Virus record (IMG/VR): IMGVR_UViG_3300030380_002445
Location: 1-30,196 of that record
DNA: 30,196 nucleotides
Source of the DNA: a virus
Direction: 5' to 3' (one strand)
Shown here in pieces: positions 22,108 to 28,875 of the stretch. Numbering within the stretch: position 1 is the first letter of the stretch; every line of letters starts with the position of its first letter. The notes beneath the pieces are model-generated. The model ran no database searches, was not told the origin of the DNA, and worked only from the letters and a program-made list of their open reading frames with translations. The translations under genes and the position numbers were made by a program.

Positions 22108-22379
22108 GTTCTCAGATGTTTCAAAGCATTGATTATTCTTTTTGGATATTCACCAATATAACATCCCGCAGTCAAATCGTCAAGACTAATCAGATGTTTA
22201 TGAAAATGTTTGATGTTTTTCCACTCGTCGATCATTCTTCGAGCAATGCTATCATAATAAAAATCAGTGAAGATTGGATCACTTTCTTCGTAATACGCAT
22301 AAGACGCCATCAGATACCAAGGCACCATCAAGTTCTTATCTTCTTCGATGTATGTTGTGGCTGTTCCTTCGTAGTTCAA
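22095..22379 (-). CDS. Small protein, resembles a ligase-type helical domain
   Basis: A 94-residue protein with WYLMASYAYYEESDPIFTDF, then YYDSIARRMIDEW. This recalls the helical domain Ia of NAD-dependent DNA ligases (YY...DPxxxDxxYDxLxxEL), which binds NMN, but no catalytic domain is attached. Related short proteins occur in phages without known function. The start overlaps the thermonuclease-like gene by four bases, and the end overlaps the AEP-like gene. A stand-alone nicotinamide-binding domain is an inference with low certainty. Confidence 0.65.
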   Translation of the reverse strand: MNYEGTATTYIEEDKNLMVPWYLMASYAYYEESDPIFTDFYYDSIARRMIDEWKNIKHFHKHLISLDDLTAGCYIGEYPKRIINALKHLRTCTP

Positions 22380-22801
22380 AGAACGACGACACCTTCGTTA
22401 ATTAATCGTGTGCGATTTGCCAAGTGTGCTTCTTGCACGTCTTCTTTGGATTGTCCCATATAGTGAACCGCGTGGCCTTCTTCAATCATAATCTTAGTAA
22501 CCATACGATCTCCGACTTCAAAGTCCCCAAGGATACGACCAAACTTACCCTTCTTGTCTTCTCCGCTTTTTGAGATCTGTGTATGAAGAGTACCAGTCTT
22601 TCCCAGAAGTTCTTTGAGACGCTTCTTTGCGGCAAGTCCAAACTTCTTTTCTACCTTGTCTCGGGTACGACTCTCCGGAGTATCAATACCCATAATTCGT
22701 ACTCGCTCTTTTTTGAGCCATACGCCAAATCCAAGATCGATATCCACATCAACTGTGTCACCATCGACCACTCTTAAAACTTTTACTTTATAATCGTACA
22801 T
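22376..22801 (-). CDS. Thermonuclease-like (staphylococcal nuclease family) protein
   Basis: A 141-residue SNase-fold nuclease. VVDGDTVDVDIDLGFG (11-26) has the calcium-binding Asp residues, RVRIMGIDTPESR (33-45) holds Arg35, Asp40 and Glu43, and GKFGRILGD (85-93) has Arg89, the second catalytic Arg. All key residues of the family appear present, so it is probably an active Ca2+-dependent phosphodiesterase. No signal peptide is visible, so it should act inside the cell, perhaps in host DNA or RNA breakdown. Its ATG shares one base with the ferredoxin stop, placing both in one operon. Confidence 0.88.
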   Translation of the reverse strand: MYDYKVKVLRVVDGDTVDVDIDLGFGVWLKKERVRIMGIDTPESRTRDKVEKKFGLAAKKRLKELLGKTGTLHTQISKSGEDKKGKFGRILGDFEVGDRMVTKIMIEEGHAVHYMGQSKEDVQEAHLANRTRLINEGVVVL

Positions 22802-23037
22802 TATTGATCTCCGTCATCACCAATTGCTTCAACTGGACAACCCTCAAGAGCCTCCATACAAAGATCGATGTCTTCTTGTGTTATTGGTTGAGTGTGTACA
22901 TAAGACCAAGCTTCTTCTTCATTTCTCGTGAAGAAATCAGGAGCAGTCTCTCGACAAAGATCGCAGTCGATACATTGATCATCTACATAGAACTTTCCTT
23001 CTACATTATCGTCTAACCTGTCTGCTATATCTGCCAT
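22801..23037 (-). CDS. Small bacterial-type 4Fe-4S ferredoxin
   Basis: A 78-residue ferredoxin with one cluster-binding set: CIDCDLC (Cys22, Cys25, Cys28) and the distant GCPVEAIG (Cys67). The surrounding sequence (VDDQCIDCDLCRETAPDFF) matches single-cluster ferredoxins. Cys60 is extra. It is an acidic electron carrier. The partner is unknown; phage ribonucleotide reductase, host redox enzymes or a radical-SAM protein are possible. It has a TATAAATA box 30 bases upstream, inside the preceding gene, and sits between a small unknown gene and the thermonuclease. Confidence 0.88.
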   Translation of the reverse strand: MADIADRLDDNVEGKFYVDDQCIDCDLCRETAPDFFTRNEEEAWSYVHTQPITQEDIDLCMEALEGCPVEAIGDDGDQ

Positions 23038-23038
23038 A

Positions 23039-23245
23039 TTACTCTACATTGAACCGTTTCAAGAAAGTATTTATATTTTCTCGAATGTCCAGTAGACGAT
23101 CCACAACTTCTTCGTCATTTATAATCGGGTTGATGTAATGTGGCAAACCGTATCCAACACTTTGTTTGAGTAAGTCAACCTGTTCTCTTAACAAGGTGAC
23201 ACGATATTTGTAATAATCAGTTTCAGATTTTGGTATTTCATTCAT
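23039..23245 (-). CDS. Small helical protein downstream of DNA polymerase, function unknown
   Basis: A 68-residue protein (MNEIPKSETDYYKYRVTLLREQ...) that is mostly helix, with VDLLKQSVGYGLPHYINP and a C-terminal RLLDIRENINTFLKRF. No motif is recognised. A promoter in the gap after the polymerase gene has TTGACA and TATAGT, with the -10 box ending eight bases before the ATG. The gene ends one base before the ferredoxin start. Confidence 0.6.
   Translation of the reverse strand: MNEIPKSETDYYKYRVTLLREQVDLLKQSVGYGLPHYINPIINDEEVVDRLLDIRENINTFLKRFNVE
23068..23075 (-). promoter_or_regulatory. T4-type late box TATAAATA before ferredoxin
   Basis: An exact TATAAATA inside the 3' end of the small helical gene, 30 bases before the ferredoxin ATG. 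Chance occurrence in AT-rich coding sequence is possible. Confidence 0.4.
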
Positions 23246-23253
23246 AAGAGTAG

Positions 23254-23280
23254 ACTATATTATTTTTACAATGTTGTCAA
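23254..23280 (-). promoter_or_regulatory. Promoter between DNA polymerase and the small helical gene
   Basis: TTGACA (23275-23280), 15 bases, TATAGT (23254-23259), then eight bases to the ATG at 23245. The spacing is slightly short, but the boxes are near-consensus. Confidence 0.5.
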
Positions 23281-23282
23281 GA

Positions 23283-25817
23283 TTAAACAAAGAAATCTTC
23301 GAGAGAGACAACTGGCTCCGACTTCCAATCAATCGCATCCAGAATCATTTCAAGAGGATCCAGAAAAGTTTTTTGAAACTGTTTCTTGTAGTCAATGTAT
23401 TTACTCAGGTCAAGTTCGGAAGGCAAAGTCTCCGGAAAGGAAATCACATTTTCCTGAATAGAGTTTGGAATAAGAAGATAAAGAAACTTGATCTTGTCTC
23501 CATTACGAACCAACTCATATTTCTTCTCCAAGCCATGACGTTTGAGATAGTGATTGTAGAGAAGAGACCCGCGAACATGAATCGGAGTTCCCTTGCGATA
23601 GATCTTTTCTGCATCACGAAAAGAAGTGACATTGCTCACTCCTCGGGGAAAAGAAACTGCCTCAGCCGGAAGAGTCGAGAAATGTTGACGAAACATCTCA
23701 ATAGCATCCTGAGTTTTCTTCTCGTCACCTGTCATAATGATCTTGAACATCTCATTCATCGCATCGCGACAAACCTGTGGAGTAGAAGACTTGACAGCCT
23801 CGATGCCCATCATCTTGATCTTTGGTTTTGCATACTGGACACCCTCGTTGTTGTGGACATTCAAAATGTATCTCTTCTTCGCAGTCCAGATTCCACGATC
23901 CGCAATCGCCTCACGTTTCATCACCATACGATTTGAGTAGGCATTTGTCATTTCCGCGAAACGACCATAGGACTTTTCAAGCAAAGGTTCAATGGCTTCC
24001 GATCCAAACTTGTCAAGAAAGTCGATGGGATTCTCAGGTTTTACTTTCTCGACCAGATCATTGACATTGATGTAAAGAGAATCAGTATCAATCGCAACGA
24101 CTCGATCCTTGTCATCACCCAGAACTTTGGATAGGTAATCGTTGACTGTCTTCTCGCCCCAACGAATAACTGTCTGACCGGAAAGAGTGACTGCCGACGC
24201 AACCTGAATGTCAAAGTAACGAAAGTATTTGTTTCCCAAGGCACCGTAAAGTGAGTTGAGCAGAATCTTGATCGCAACCTGAAGAGTCTCCAGACGAGCG
24301 ACATTTGATTGTGTTCGGAAATACTCAGAAGAACTTACATTGGAAAGAGTCTCAAGTTTTGTCTTCTCCTCCAACATCTCCTTCTTGATCGTCACACGAC
24401 GAGCATAGAGTTCCTCGACGATCTCCGGAATGATTCCCTTCTTGTCACGACGAAATGTAGCACCATTACACGCAACCGCAAGATTCTCGTTTGGAACATT
24501 TACCTTCTCTTCGGAAAGAATCTTGTCAGGATTAGTATCCGAAACACAAGACTGTCGAACCAAAGTCTCCGGTGACATATTGTACTGAATAATTAGATTA
24601 GGATAGAGAGAGTTCAAGTCAAACGACATCACCCAATCGTGCATACCGACTTGAGGCTCCTTGACGAAACCGCCTGGAAACTTACTCGACTTGGTGTTGT
24701 TGTTGGATGGCATGATCGCCACTTTACTACGAGCCAGACGACGAAAGATAATCGAATCCCAGATCGCAGTTGTTCCCAGAGTATCCTGATAGTTGACTCC
24801 ACCAAGATAAGCCATAGTCAGAACCAAAGTAATCAAACCCAACTTCTCTTCCATTCTCTCAATCAACTCAACATCCTTGATATTGTAGTCAACAAACATT
24901 TGGTAATCCGCACCGTAAAGATCTCGAAGAGAACCGACTTCGGAATAGTCCAACTTCTTCTCACCCAGAACGACATTCGCAATGTGATTCAAGGAATAGG
25001 ATTCTTGATTGCCATAAGTATTCAGCGTGAACTTCTTGAAGAGATCCATGTAATCCAAGTGTTGAATCCCCTTGATCTCAAAGATGGTATGATCTCTTCC
25101 TTGAATGACAATCTCCCTTTCATCGATCTTCTTCCAAGGAGAAAGCAGATTTGTTTTGACATCTCCTAGAAGATAACGCATTCGAGCAACCATGTAAGGA
25201 ATATCAAAGAGTCGAGTATTCCAACCTGTGATGATGTCCGGAGTGTTCTCGGGATTGGCCCAGAACTGAATGAACGCATCCAACATAGAAGCCTCATCGG
25301 TAAACTGACGATACTCGATCTCAAGATCTAGTTGAGACTTAGACTCATCGTAACCTTTCATTCCCCACACTCGATAGGTTTTGTCCTTCGAACTTTTGTA
25401 GGCAATCGTGAGGATCTCGTTTGTAGGATTGTGAACATCCGGAAAACCATCACCATACGAAGTCTCGATATCAAGAGAAGCCGTGTCAACCATGTTACGA
25501 CTGTATCGAATCTCATTTGGAAAGACCGACTGAATAAACGCAGGAACATGTCGAGTGTTTCCGTAAAGTTGAAAGTCATCTACACTGTTGTAGGTTTTCT
25601 CAAAGGTGCGAACTTCCGACATAGTGTTGAACGAGATAGGCTCAACCGGAGTTCCGTCAAGGGCAGTCCAATCGGTATTCTTGTTTTTAGACGGAAGGAA
25701 AAGTTTTGGTTGGTACTTGACTCTCTTGAGAATCTTTTTACCCTCGTCGTCGTAACCACGATAAAGGAGAGAGTTGCCAAAGCGATCTACGCTTGTATAG
25801 AAACCATTAGAAATCAT
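23283..25817 (-). CDS. 43: Family B DNA polymerase (gp43)
   Basis: An 844-residue replicative polymerase with 3'-5' proofreading. Exonuclease motifs: LDIET (115-119, Asp116/Glu118), the DIITGWNTRLFDIPY segment and YNIKDVELIERME (YxxxD). Polymerase motifs: A, MSFDLNSLYPNLIIQYN; B, KILLNSLYGALGN; C, IDTDSLYIN with the catalytic Asp pair; and KKRYILN. All catalytic residues are present. It is slightly shorter than T4 gp43 (898). The start ATG 25817 follows a TTGACA/TAGTAT promoter by only six bases, with no Shine-Dalgarno, so the mRNA is probably leaderless. It works with the gp44/gp62 loader, gp41 and UvsX encoded here. Confidence 0.97.
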   Translation of the reverse strand: MISNGFYTSVDRFGNSLLYRGYDDEGKKILKRVKYQPKLFLPSKNKNTDWTALDGTPVEPISFNTMSEVRTFEKTYNSVDDFQLYGNTRHVPAFIQSVFPNEIRYSRNMVDTASLDIETSYGDGFPDVHNPTNEILTIAYKSSKDKTYRVWGMKGYDESKSQLDLEIEYRQFTDEASMLDAFIQFWANPENTPDIITGWNTRLFDIPYMVARMRYLLGDVKTNLLSPWKKIDEREIVIQGRDHTIFEIKGIQHLDYMDLFKKFTLNTYGNQESYSLNHIANVVLGEKKLDYSEVGSLRDLYGADYQMFVDYNIKDVELIERMEEKLGLITLVLTMAYLGGVNYQDTLGTTAIWDSIIFRRLARSKVAIMPSNNNTKSSKFPGGFVKEPQVGMHDWVMSFDLNSLYPNLIIQYNMSPETLVRQSCVSDTNPDKILSEEKVNVPNENLAVACNGATFRRDKKGIIPEIVEELYARRVTIKKEMLEEKTKLETLSNVSSSEYFRTQSNVARLETLQVAIKILLNSLYGALGNKYFRYFDIQVASAVTLSGQTVIRWGEKTVNDYLSKVLGDDKDRVVAIDTDSLYINVNDLVEKVKPENPIDFLDKFGSEAIEPLLEKSYGRFAEMTNAYSNRMVMKREAIADRGIWTAKKRYILNVHNNEGVQYAKPKIKMMGIEAVKSSTPQVCRDAMNEMFKIIMTGDEKKTQDAIEMFRQHFSTLPAEAVSFPRGVSNVTSFRDAEKIYRKGTPIHVRGSLLYNHYLKRHGLEKKYELVRNGDKIKFLYLLIPNSIQENVISFPETLPSELDLSKYIDYKKQFQKTFLDPLEMILDAIDWKSEPVVSLEDFFV

Positions 25818-25823
25818 AGATGA

Positions 25824-25852
25824 ATACTACACCAATTAGGGTGTTTTGTCAA
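25824..25852 (-). promoter_or_regulatory. Promoter for DNA polymerase, probable leaderless start
   Basis: TTGACA (25847-25852), 17 bases, TAGTAT (25824-25829), then TCATCT and the ATG at 25817. It sits immediately after the terminator of the ParB-like gene and shares its T-tract region. Confidence 0.68.
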
Positions 25853-25885
25853 TAAAAAACTCCACACCTTAGAAAAGATGTGGAG
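25851..25885 (-). terminator. Rho-independent terminator after the ParB-like gene
   Basis: Minus strand: CTCCACATC, an 8-base loop, GGTGTGGAG (9 pairs, one G-U), followed by a run of six T. It lies 27 bases past the ParB-like stop codon and just before the polymerase promoter. Confidence 0.85.
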
Positions 25886-25912
25886 AATTAGAATTAATAT
25901 AGATTATATTTC

Positions 25913-26968
25913 TTAACCATTGAGAAATCCTTTCATAGTGACTAATTTCCCTTCTTCCATCGCCTTTCTTTGAAATTCATTTGTTAGTTGAGGAATGATT
26001 CCAAGTAAATTGTAACCCTTTTCTTTAGGACAATCTATATTTACGTTAGGAATTTTAGAACTGACAGCACCAAACATTTTTCGATATAATCTATCAACTG
26101 TTTGAATGAAATCTTTAGTCTTCTCTTTTGCCTCAGTCTCATATGGAGTATTTGAGTACAAAATCAATGACGGTAACTCTCCTTTTGCAAGAGAAGGTAC
26201 AATTTTTTCAGCAAAGAAGAGAGGAGCTCTCCTTCCTCCAGTTTGAAGTAAAGATATATCATCATCTATGTTAATGCCACGGGTTAATAACCAACCTTTC
26301 CATTCCTCTCTGGTTTTACATCTAATAAGCCTATTTTTAGTATCAGTCATCTTGTGAACTTCGTTCACTATTTTAGAAATGATGTTGTTACCAGAACCAT
26401 AGAATCTTTCTACGCTATAATCGGTTATTAGTCTCTCTCTGATTTGATTGCGATCTCTCTCAATCACATCCTCTGTTATGTCACAAACTAAGGCCCCAAC
26501 AAGAGTGTGATATTCTGTTCTCTTTCCGTAAGGTTGTCTGTTTGACTGAATGCCGATTACTCTATCTATGCCCCCCTCGTTCCTTCTTTCTTTAACAGTA
26601 CGAACTAACATTACGGGCATATATTTCTCTCCTAGTTTTCGAAGCTCATTTTCACGAGTCCTACCGTCAAGAAGTTTTCCAGTGTAAACATTCTGTATTG
26701 GTGGAAAAAACGTGGAAAGAAATCCATCGTTTTCAAAATCGACAGACAACTCTGGTGCATCTGGAGTTCCCTCAGACCTAACGCCCTCGTTATCATCCAT
26801 CTCAGGATCAATCTTTCGATATTTGAAACAGGAACCATTAGTATATACTGGTTCGCAGGCCTCGGGAAGATGTTTCTGTATTTCAGAACTATTGAAATTA
26901 GTCTCTAAGGAGACCAGATCAAAACTTCTACCGAGTATTGTTCTAACACTATTTGTGTTGTTTTTCAT
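25913..26968 (-). CDS. ParB-like nuclease/CTPase-domain protein
   Basis: A 351-residue protein. Around residues 90-115 the run NVYTGKLLDGRTRENELRKL fits the ParB/Srx signature (DGRxRxxAxxxL type), with strands before and after it. The N-terminal about 85 residues and the large C-terminal part are not recognised; the latter contains TGGRRAPLFFAEKIVPSLAK. No helix-turn-helix or partition partner (ParA) is visible, so this is more likely a stand-alone ParB-fold enzyme or DNA-binding protein than a partition protein. It has its own promoter and terminators on both sides, the layout of an acquired single-gene unit. Confidence 0.65.
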   Translation of the reverse strand: MKNNTNSVRTILGRSFDLVSLETNFNSSEIQKHLPEACEPVYTNGSCFKYRKIDPEMDDNEGVRSEGTPDAPELSVDFENDGFLSTFFPPIQNVYTGKLLDGRTRENELRKLGEKYMPVMLVRTVKERRNEGGIDRVIGIQSNRQPYGKRTEYHTLVGALVCDITEDVIERDRNQIRERLITDYSVERFYGSGNNIISKIVNEVHKMTDTKNRLIRCKTREEWKGWLLTRGINIDDDISLLQTGGRRAPLFFAEKIVPSLAKGELPSLILYSNTPYETEAKEKTKDFIQTVDRLYRKMFGAVSSKIPNVNIDCPKEKGYNLLGIIPQLTNEFQRKAMEEGKLVTMKGFLNG

Positions 26969-27051
26969 GATATGTGTATGTATTTGTATTATTAACAGTG
27001 TGTAAATTGATTTCGTCGGTTAGACCTTTACAATTTACTTTAACGTTAGCT

Positions 27052-27079
27052 ATCATGCACATTTCTTGCGATATGTCAA
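27052..27079 (-). promoter_or_regulatory. Promoter for the ParB-like gene
   Basis: TTGACA (27074-27079), 16 bases, CATGAT (27052-27057). The leader to the ATG at 26968 is 83 bases, AT-rich, and has no clear Shine-Dalgarno. Just upstream is the T-tract of the preceding terminator. Confidence 0.5.
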
Positions 27080-27091
27080 GGCGAATTCCGT

Positions 27092-27132
27092 AAAAAAATA
27101 AAAAAAAAGGCGAGAGGATTTCTCCCCCCGCC
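27092..27132 (-). terminator. Strong rho-independent terminator after the beta-barrel gene
   Basis: Minus strand: GGCGGGGGGA, loop GAAA, TCCTCTCGCC (10 pairs, two G-U), then nine T, one A and seven T. The GAAA tetraloop and long T-tract are unusually good for this AT-rich phage. Confidence 0.9.
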
Positions 27133-27158
27133 CTTCTTAAACTTAAATGAATTAAATC

Positions 27159-27878
27159 TTAAAATTTTGCAACGATACCAGCATAAAAGCTTTCTTCACT
27201 GCTCAAATTTTCACTGTCGTTTGTAAGTATATCGACTTGTCCAAACACATCTACACTAGAAGTGATGCCTTTGGTAAAACGACCAAACAATCTATGGTAA
27301 TCATAATCATCAATCATGCTGTAAGAACGACCATATTCTCCGCCAACGCGAAGTCCAAGGTTGAAAACCTCAAAGTGGTGTCCCTTTGAGAGAACAACGG
27401 AAGAAAGGTAATTCACATCTTGAAATACGTCTCCTCGATTGTTGTCGGCAAGTGTCACCCTCAGATCGGCATCAAAGAATGGTATGAAAGGTAATCCGTA
27501 GTAAGTGTCCAGCTCAATCGCCGTCCTCTGTCTTGAATCACTTTTAATGACGAGATCTGTCTCAACAAACTTAAATGAAGTTCCAAGAGTATAATCTACT
27601 CTGTCAAACCCATCTGTGATGTATTCGATTGCTCCGTCAAAATTAAGACTTCCAACAGATCCAAGAGAAAGATCGATCTTCCCAAAGGGAGCTTCGGTCT
27701 CACTATATGCACCATCGGTTATCTTCTGATCATACCAACCAGCTGTGACCTGATTGATTATTCCGGTTGAGTTGTCAACTGTGATTTCTTCATCCGCACC
27801 ATAAGTTTTACAGGCGAAGAAACAGCCAACAGCTATAAGGACGATACCTAGTATCGTTAGTTTTTTTGATTTAGTCAT
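27159..27878 (-). CDS. Predicted outer-membrane beta-barrel protein
   Basis: A 239-residue secreted protein. Residues 1-27 are a signal peptide (KKLTILGIVLIAVGCFFACKTYGA, cut after Ala). The mature part is a series of amphipathic strands (FGKIDLSLGSVGSLNFDGAI, HHFEVFNLGLRVGGEYG) and ends with Phe (FYAGIVAKF), the classic BAM-recognition C-terminus. A beta-barrel of about 8-12 strands inserted in the host outer membrane is likely, which implies a Gram-negative host. Possible jobs are superinfection exclusion, receptor masking or a nutrient pore. It has a good Shine-Dalgarno (AAAGGAAAT) and follows Hsp20 by 18 bases, so it shares that gene's late transcript. Confidence 0.8.
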   Translation of the reverse strand: MTKSKKLTILGIVLIAVGCFFACKTYGADEEITVDNSTGIINQVTAGWYDQKITDGAYSETEAPFGKIDLSLGSVGSLNFDGAIEYITDGFDRVDYTLGTSFKFVETDLVIKSDSRQRTAIELDTYYGLPFIPFFDADLRVTLADNNRGDVFQDVNYLSSVVLSKGHHFEVFNLGLRVGGEYGRSYSMIDDYDYHRLFGRFTKGITSSVDVFGQVDILTNDSENLSSEESFYAGIVAKF

Positions 27879-27896
27879 GTATTTCCTTTGTTTTGG

Positions 27897-28343
27897 TTAG
27901 TCCTGAAGGAATCCTTTTTTTGAACCTATTTTAATGATTTTAGGTTTCAGATCTTCAGGTATAACTCTCTCCAAACGGACACTCAGGATACCATTGACTA
28001 GATCGGCTCCACGAATCTCGATATGCTCAGAGAGGTTAAAAGTCTTTGCGAACTTACGATTTGAGATGCCCTGATGGACATATTCCGCTTGTTCTTTTGA
28101 GTCTTTGTTTCCTTCTATAGTTAGAACGTTATCCTTGTAGGTAACTTCAAGATCAGATTCATCGAATCCGGCGACTGCCAGTTCGATTTCATAATTGTCA
28201 TCATCAATACGAATGACATTATGTGGTGGATAAGTGTTGTTTGTGCGGGTTGAGTTGCCGTTGCGGGCGTTCTCAAGTTCTTCGAATATTCGTTCAAATC
28301 CTATAAAGGCAGAACGAGGCCAGGTTGGTATTGTAGTTGTCAT
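27897..28343 (-). CDS. Hsp20 family small heat shock protein
   Basis: A 148-residue small chaperone. The alpha-crystallin domain spans about 42-135: NVIRIDDDNYEIELAVAGF, DLEVTYKDNVLTIEGNK, GISNRKFAKTFNLSE and LVNGILSVRLERV, where the N-G-I-L-x-V-x-L run is the family hallmark. The start MTTTIPTWPRSAFIGFERIF is typical of IbpA/Hsp20. The protein binds unfolding proteins; in T4-like phages it is usually linked to capsid or tail assembly or host stress. It has a strong Shine-Dalgarno (GGAGG), a T4-type late box 90 bases upstream and a hairpin that hides the ribosome site. It is followed by the beta-barrel gene in the same unit. Confidence 0.94.
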   Translation of the reverse strand: MTTTIPTWPRSAFIGFERIFEELENARNGNSTRTNNTYPPHNVIRIDDDNYEIELAVAGFDESDLEVTYKDNVLTIEGNKDSKEQAEYVHQGISNRKFAKTFNLSEHIEIRGADLVNGILSVRLERVIPEDLKPKIIKIGSKKGFLQD

Positions 28344-28352
28344 GTGTATTTT

Positions 28353-28367
28353 CCTCCATTAGGCAGG
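28353..28367 (-). promoter_or_regulatory. Predicted ROSE-like hairpin masking the Hsp20 ribosome binding site
   Basis: On the minus strand CCUGCC (28362-28367) can pair with the Shine-Dalgarno GGAGG (28353-28357) across a UAAU loop, giving five pairs and one bulged G. A bulged G opposite the Shine-Dalgarno is the known hallmark of ROSE-type RNA thermometers. This reading is inferred from complementarity only. Confidence 0.45.
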
Positions 28368-28401
28368 TTTTATTTGTGAGACCCTTTCGGCATCCCATTC
28401 G

Positions 28402-28420
28402 AAACCACAGCGTGTGGTTT
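28402..28420 (-). promoter_or_regulatory. Perfect inverted repeat in the Hsp20 leader
   Basis: AAACCACA, a three-base loop and TGTGGTTT form eight perfect pairs between the late promoter box and the masked ribosome site. It lacks a T-tract on the minus strand, so it is more likely a leader-RNA structure than a terminator. Confidence 0.7.
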
Positions 28421-28433
28421 GAAATTGATTATG

Positions 28434-28441
28434 TATTTATA
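28434..28441 (-). promoter_or_regulatory. T4-type late promoter box TATAAATA before Hsp20
   Basis: An exact TATAAATA overlapping the end of regA, 90 bases before the Hsp20 ATG. It should drive Hsp20 and the beta-barrel gene late in infection. Confidence 0.65.
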
Positions 28442-28856
28442 CTTTCTTAACGTTCCCAATGGAATATTTTGGCTGTAAATCCCATTGTGATTTGTCTCGA
28501 TGTGAAATTATTTTTATAAGTCTTAGATCGGTTTGTGGTTGAGCCATTGACTCGTTTACGATGTTGAGAAGTCCCCAATCCGAGAGAAGTGTTGTGATCG
28601 TATTTCGTCGTTCGATGTCGTTCTCGGTGAGACTTGCGTTCTTTCCATCCAAAAGGAAGAGTTCCTTGAAATGTACAATAAAGTATCTTCCCTGTTTGTG
28701 GAGAATGTGGCAACTCTGAAAAAGAGTGTTAGGTAACTTCTTAGAAGAAACTCCAATCCGAGTAAGAGTTTCTTTTATCTTGAGAAAATCATCAGGTTCA
28801 TTCAGAGTCACTTCCAACATATCTGTTGGTGTCCAATCATCTATAAAATTATTCAT
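28437..28856 (-). CDS. regA: RegA translational repressor
   Basis: A 139-residue homologue of T4 RegA, which binds the ribosome sites of early mRNAs and blocks their translation. The match runs through LNEPDDFLKIKETLTRIGV, the QSCHILHKQGRYFIVHFKELF segment with the family's RNA-contact region, and the C-terminal WDLQPKYSIGN. Residues 1-12 extend past the usual T4 start. An internal ATG at 28820 (MLEVTLNEPDDF) would match T4 length and is an alternative start. The upstream TATAAATA is only five bases from ATG 28856. Gene order regA - gp62 - gp44 is conserved with T4. Confidence 0.94.
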   Translation of the reverse strand: MNNFIDDWTPTDMLEVTLNEPDDFLKIKETLTRIGVSSKKLPNTLFQSCHILHKQGRYFIVHFKELFLLDGKNASLTENDIERRNTITTLLSDWGLLNIVNESMAQPQTDLRLIKIISHRDKSQWDLQPKYSIGNVKKV

Positions 28857-28861
28857 AATGA

Positions 28862-28869
28862 TATTTATA
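28862..28869 (-). promoter_or_regulatory. T4-type late box TATAAATA immediately before regA
   Basis: An exact TATAAATA five bases (TCATT) before ATG 28856. Transcripts from it would be almost leaderless for this start, or would have a leader of a few dozen bases for the internal ATG at 28820. Confidence 0.5.
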
Positions 28870-28875
28870 TAATGA

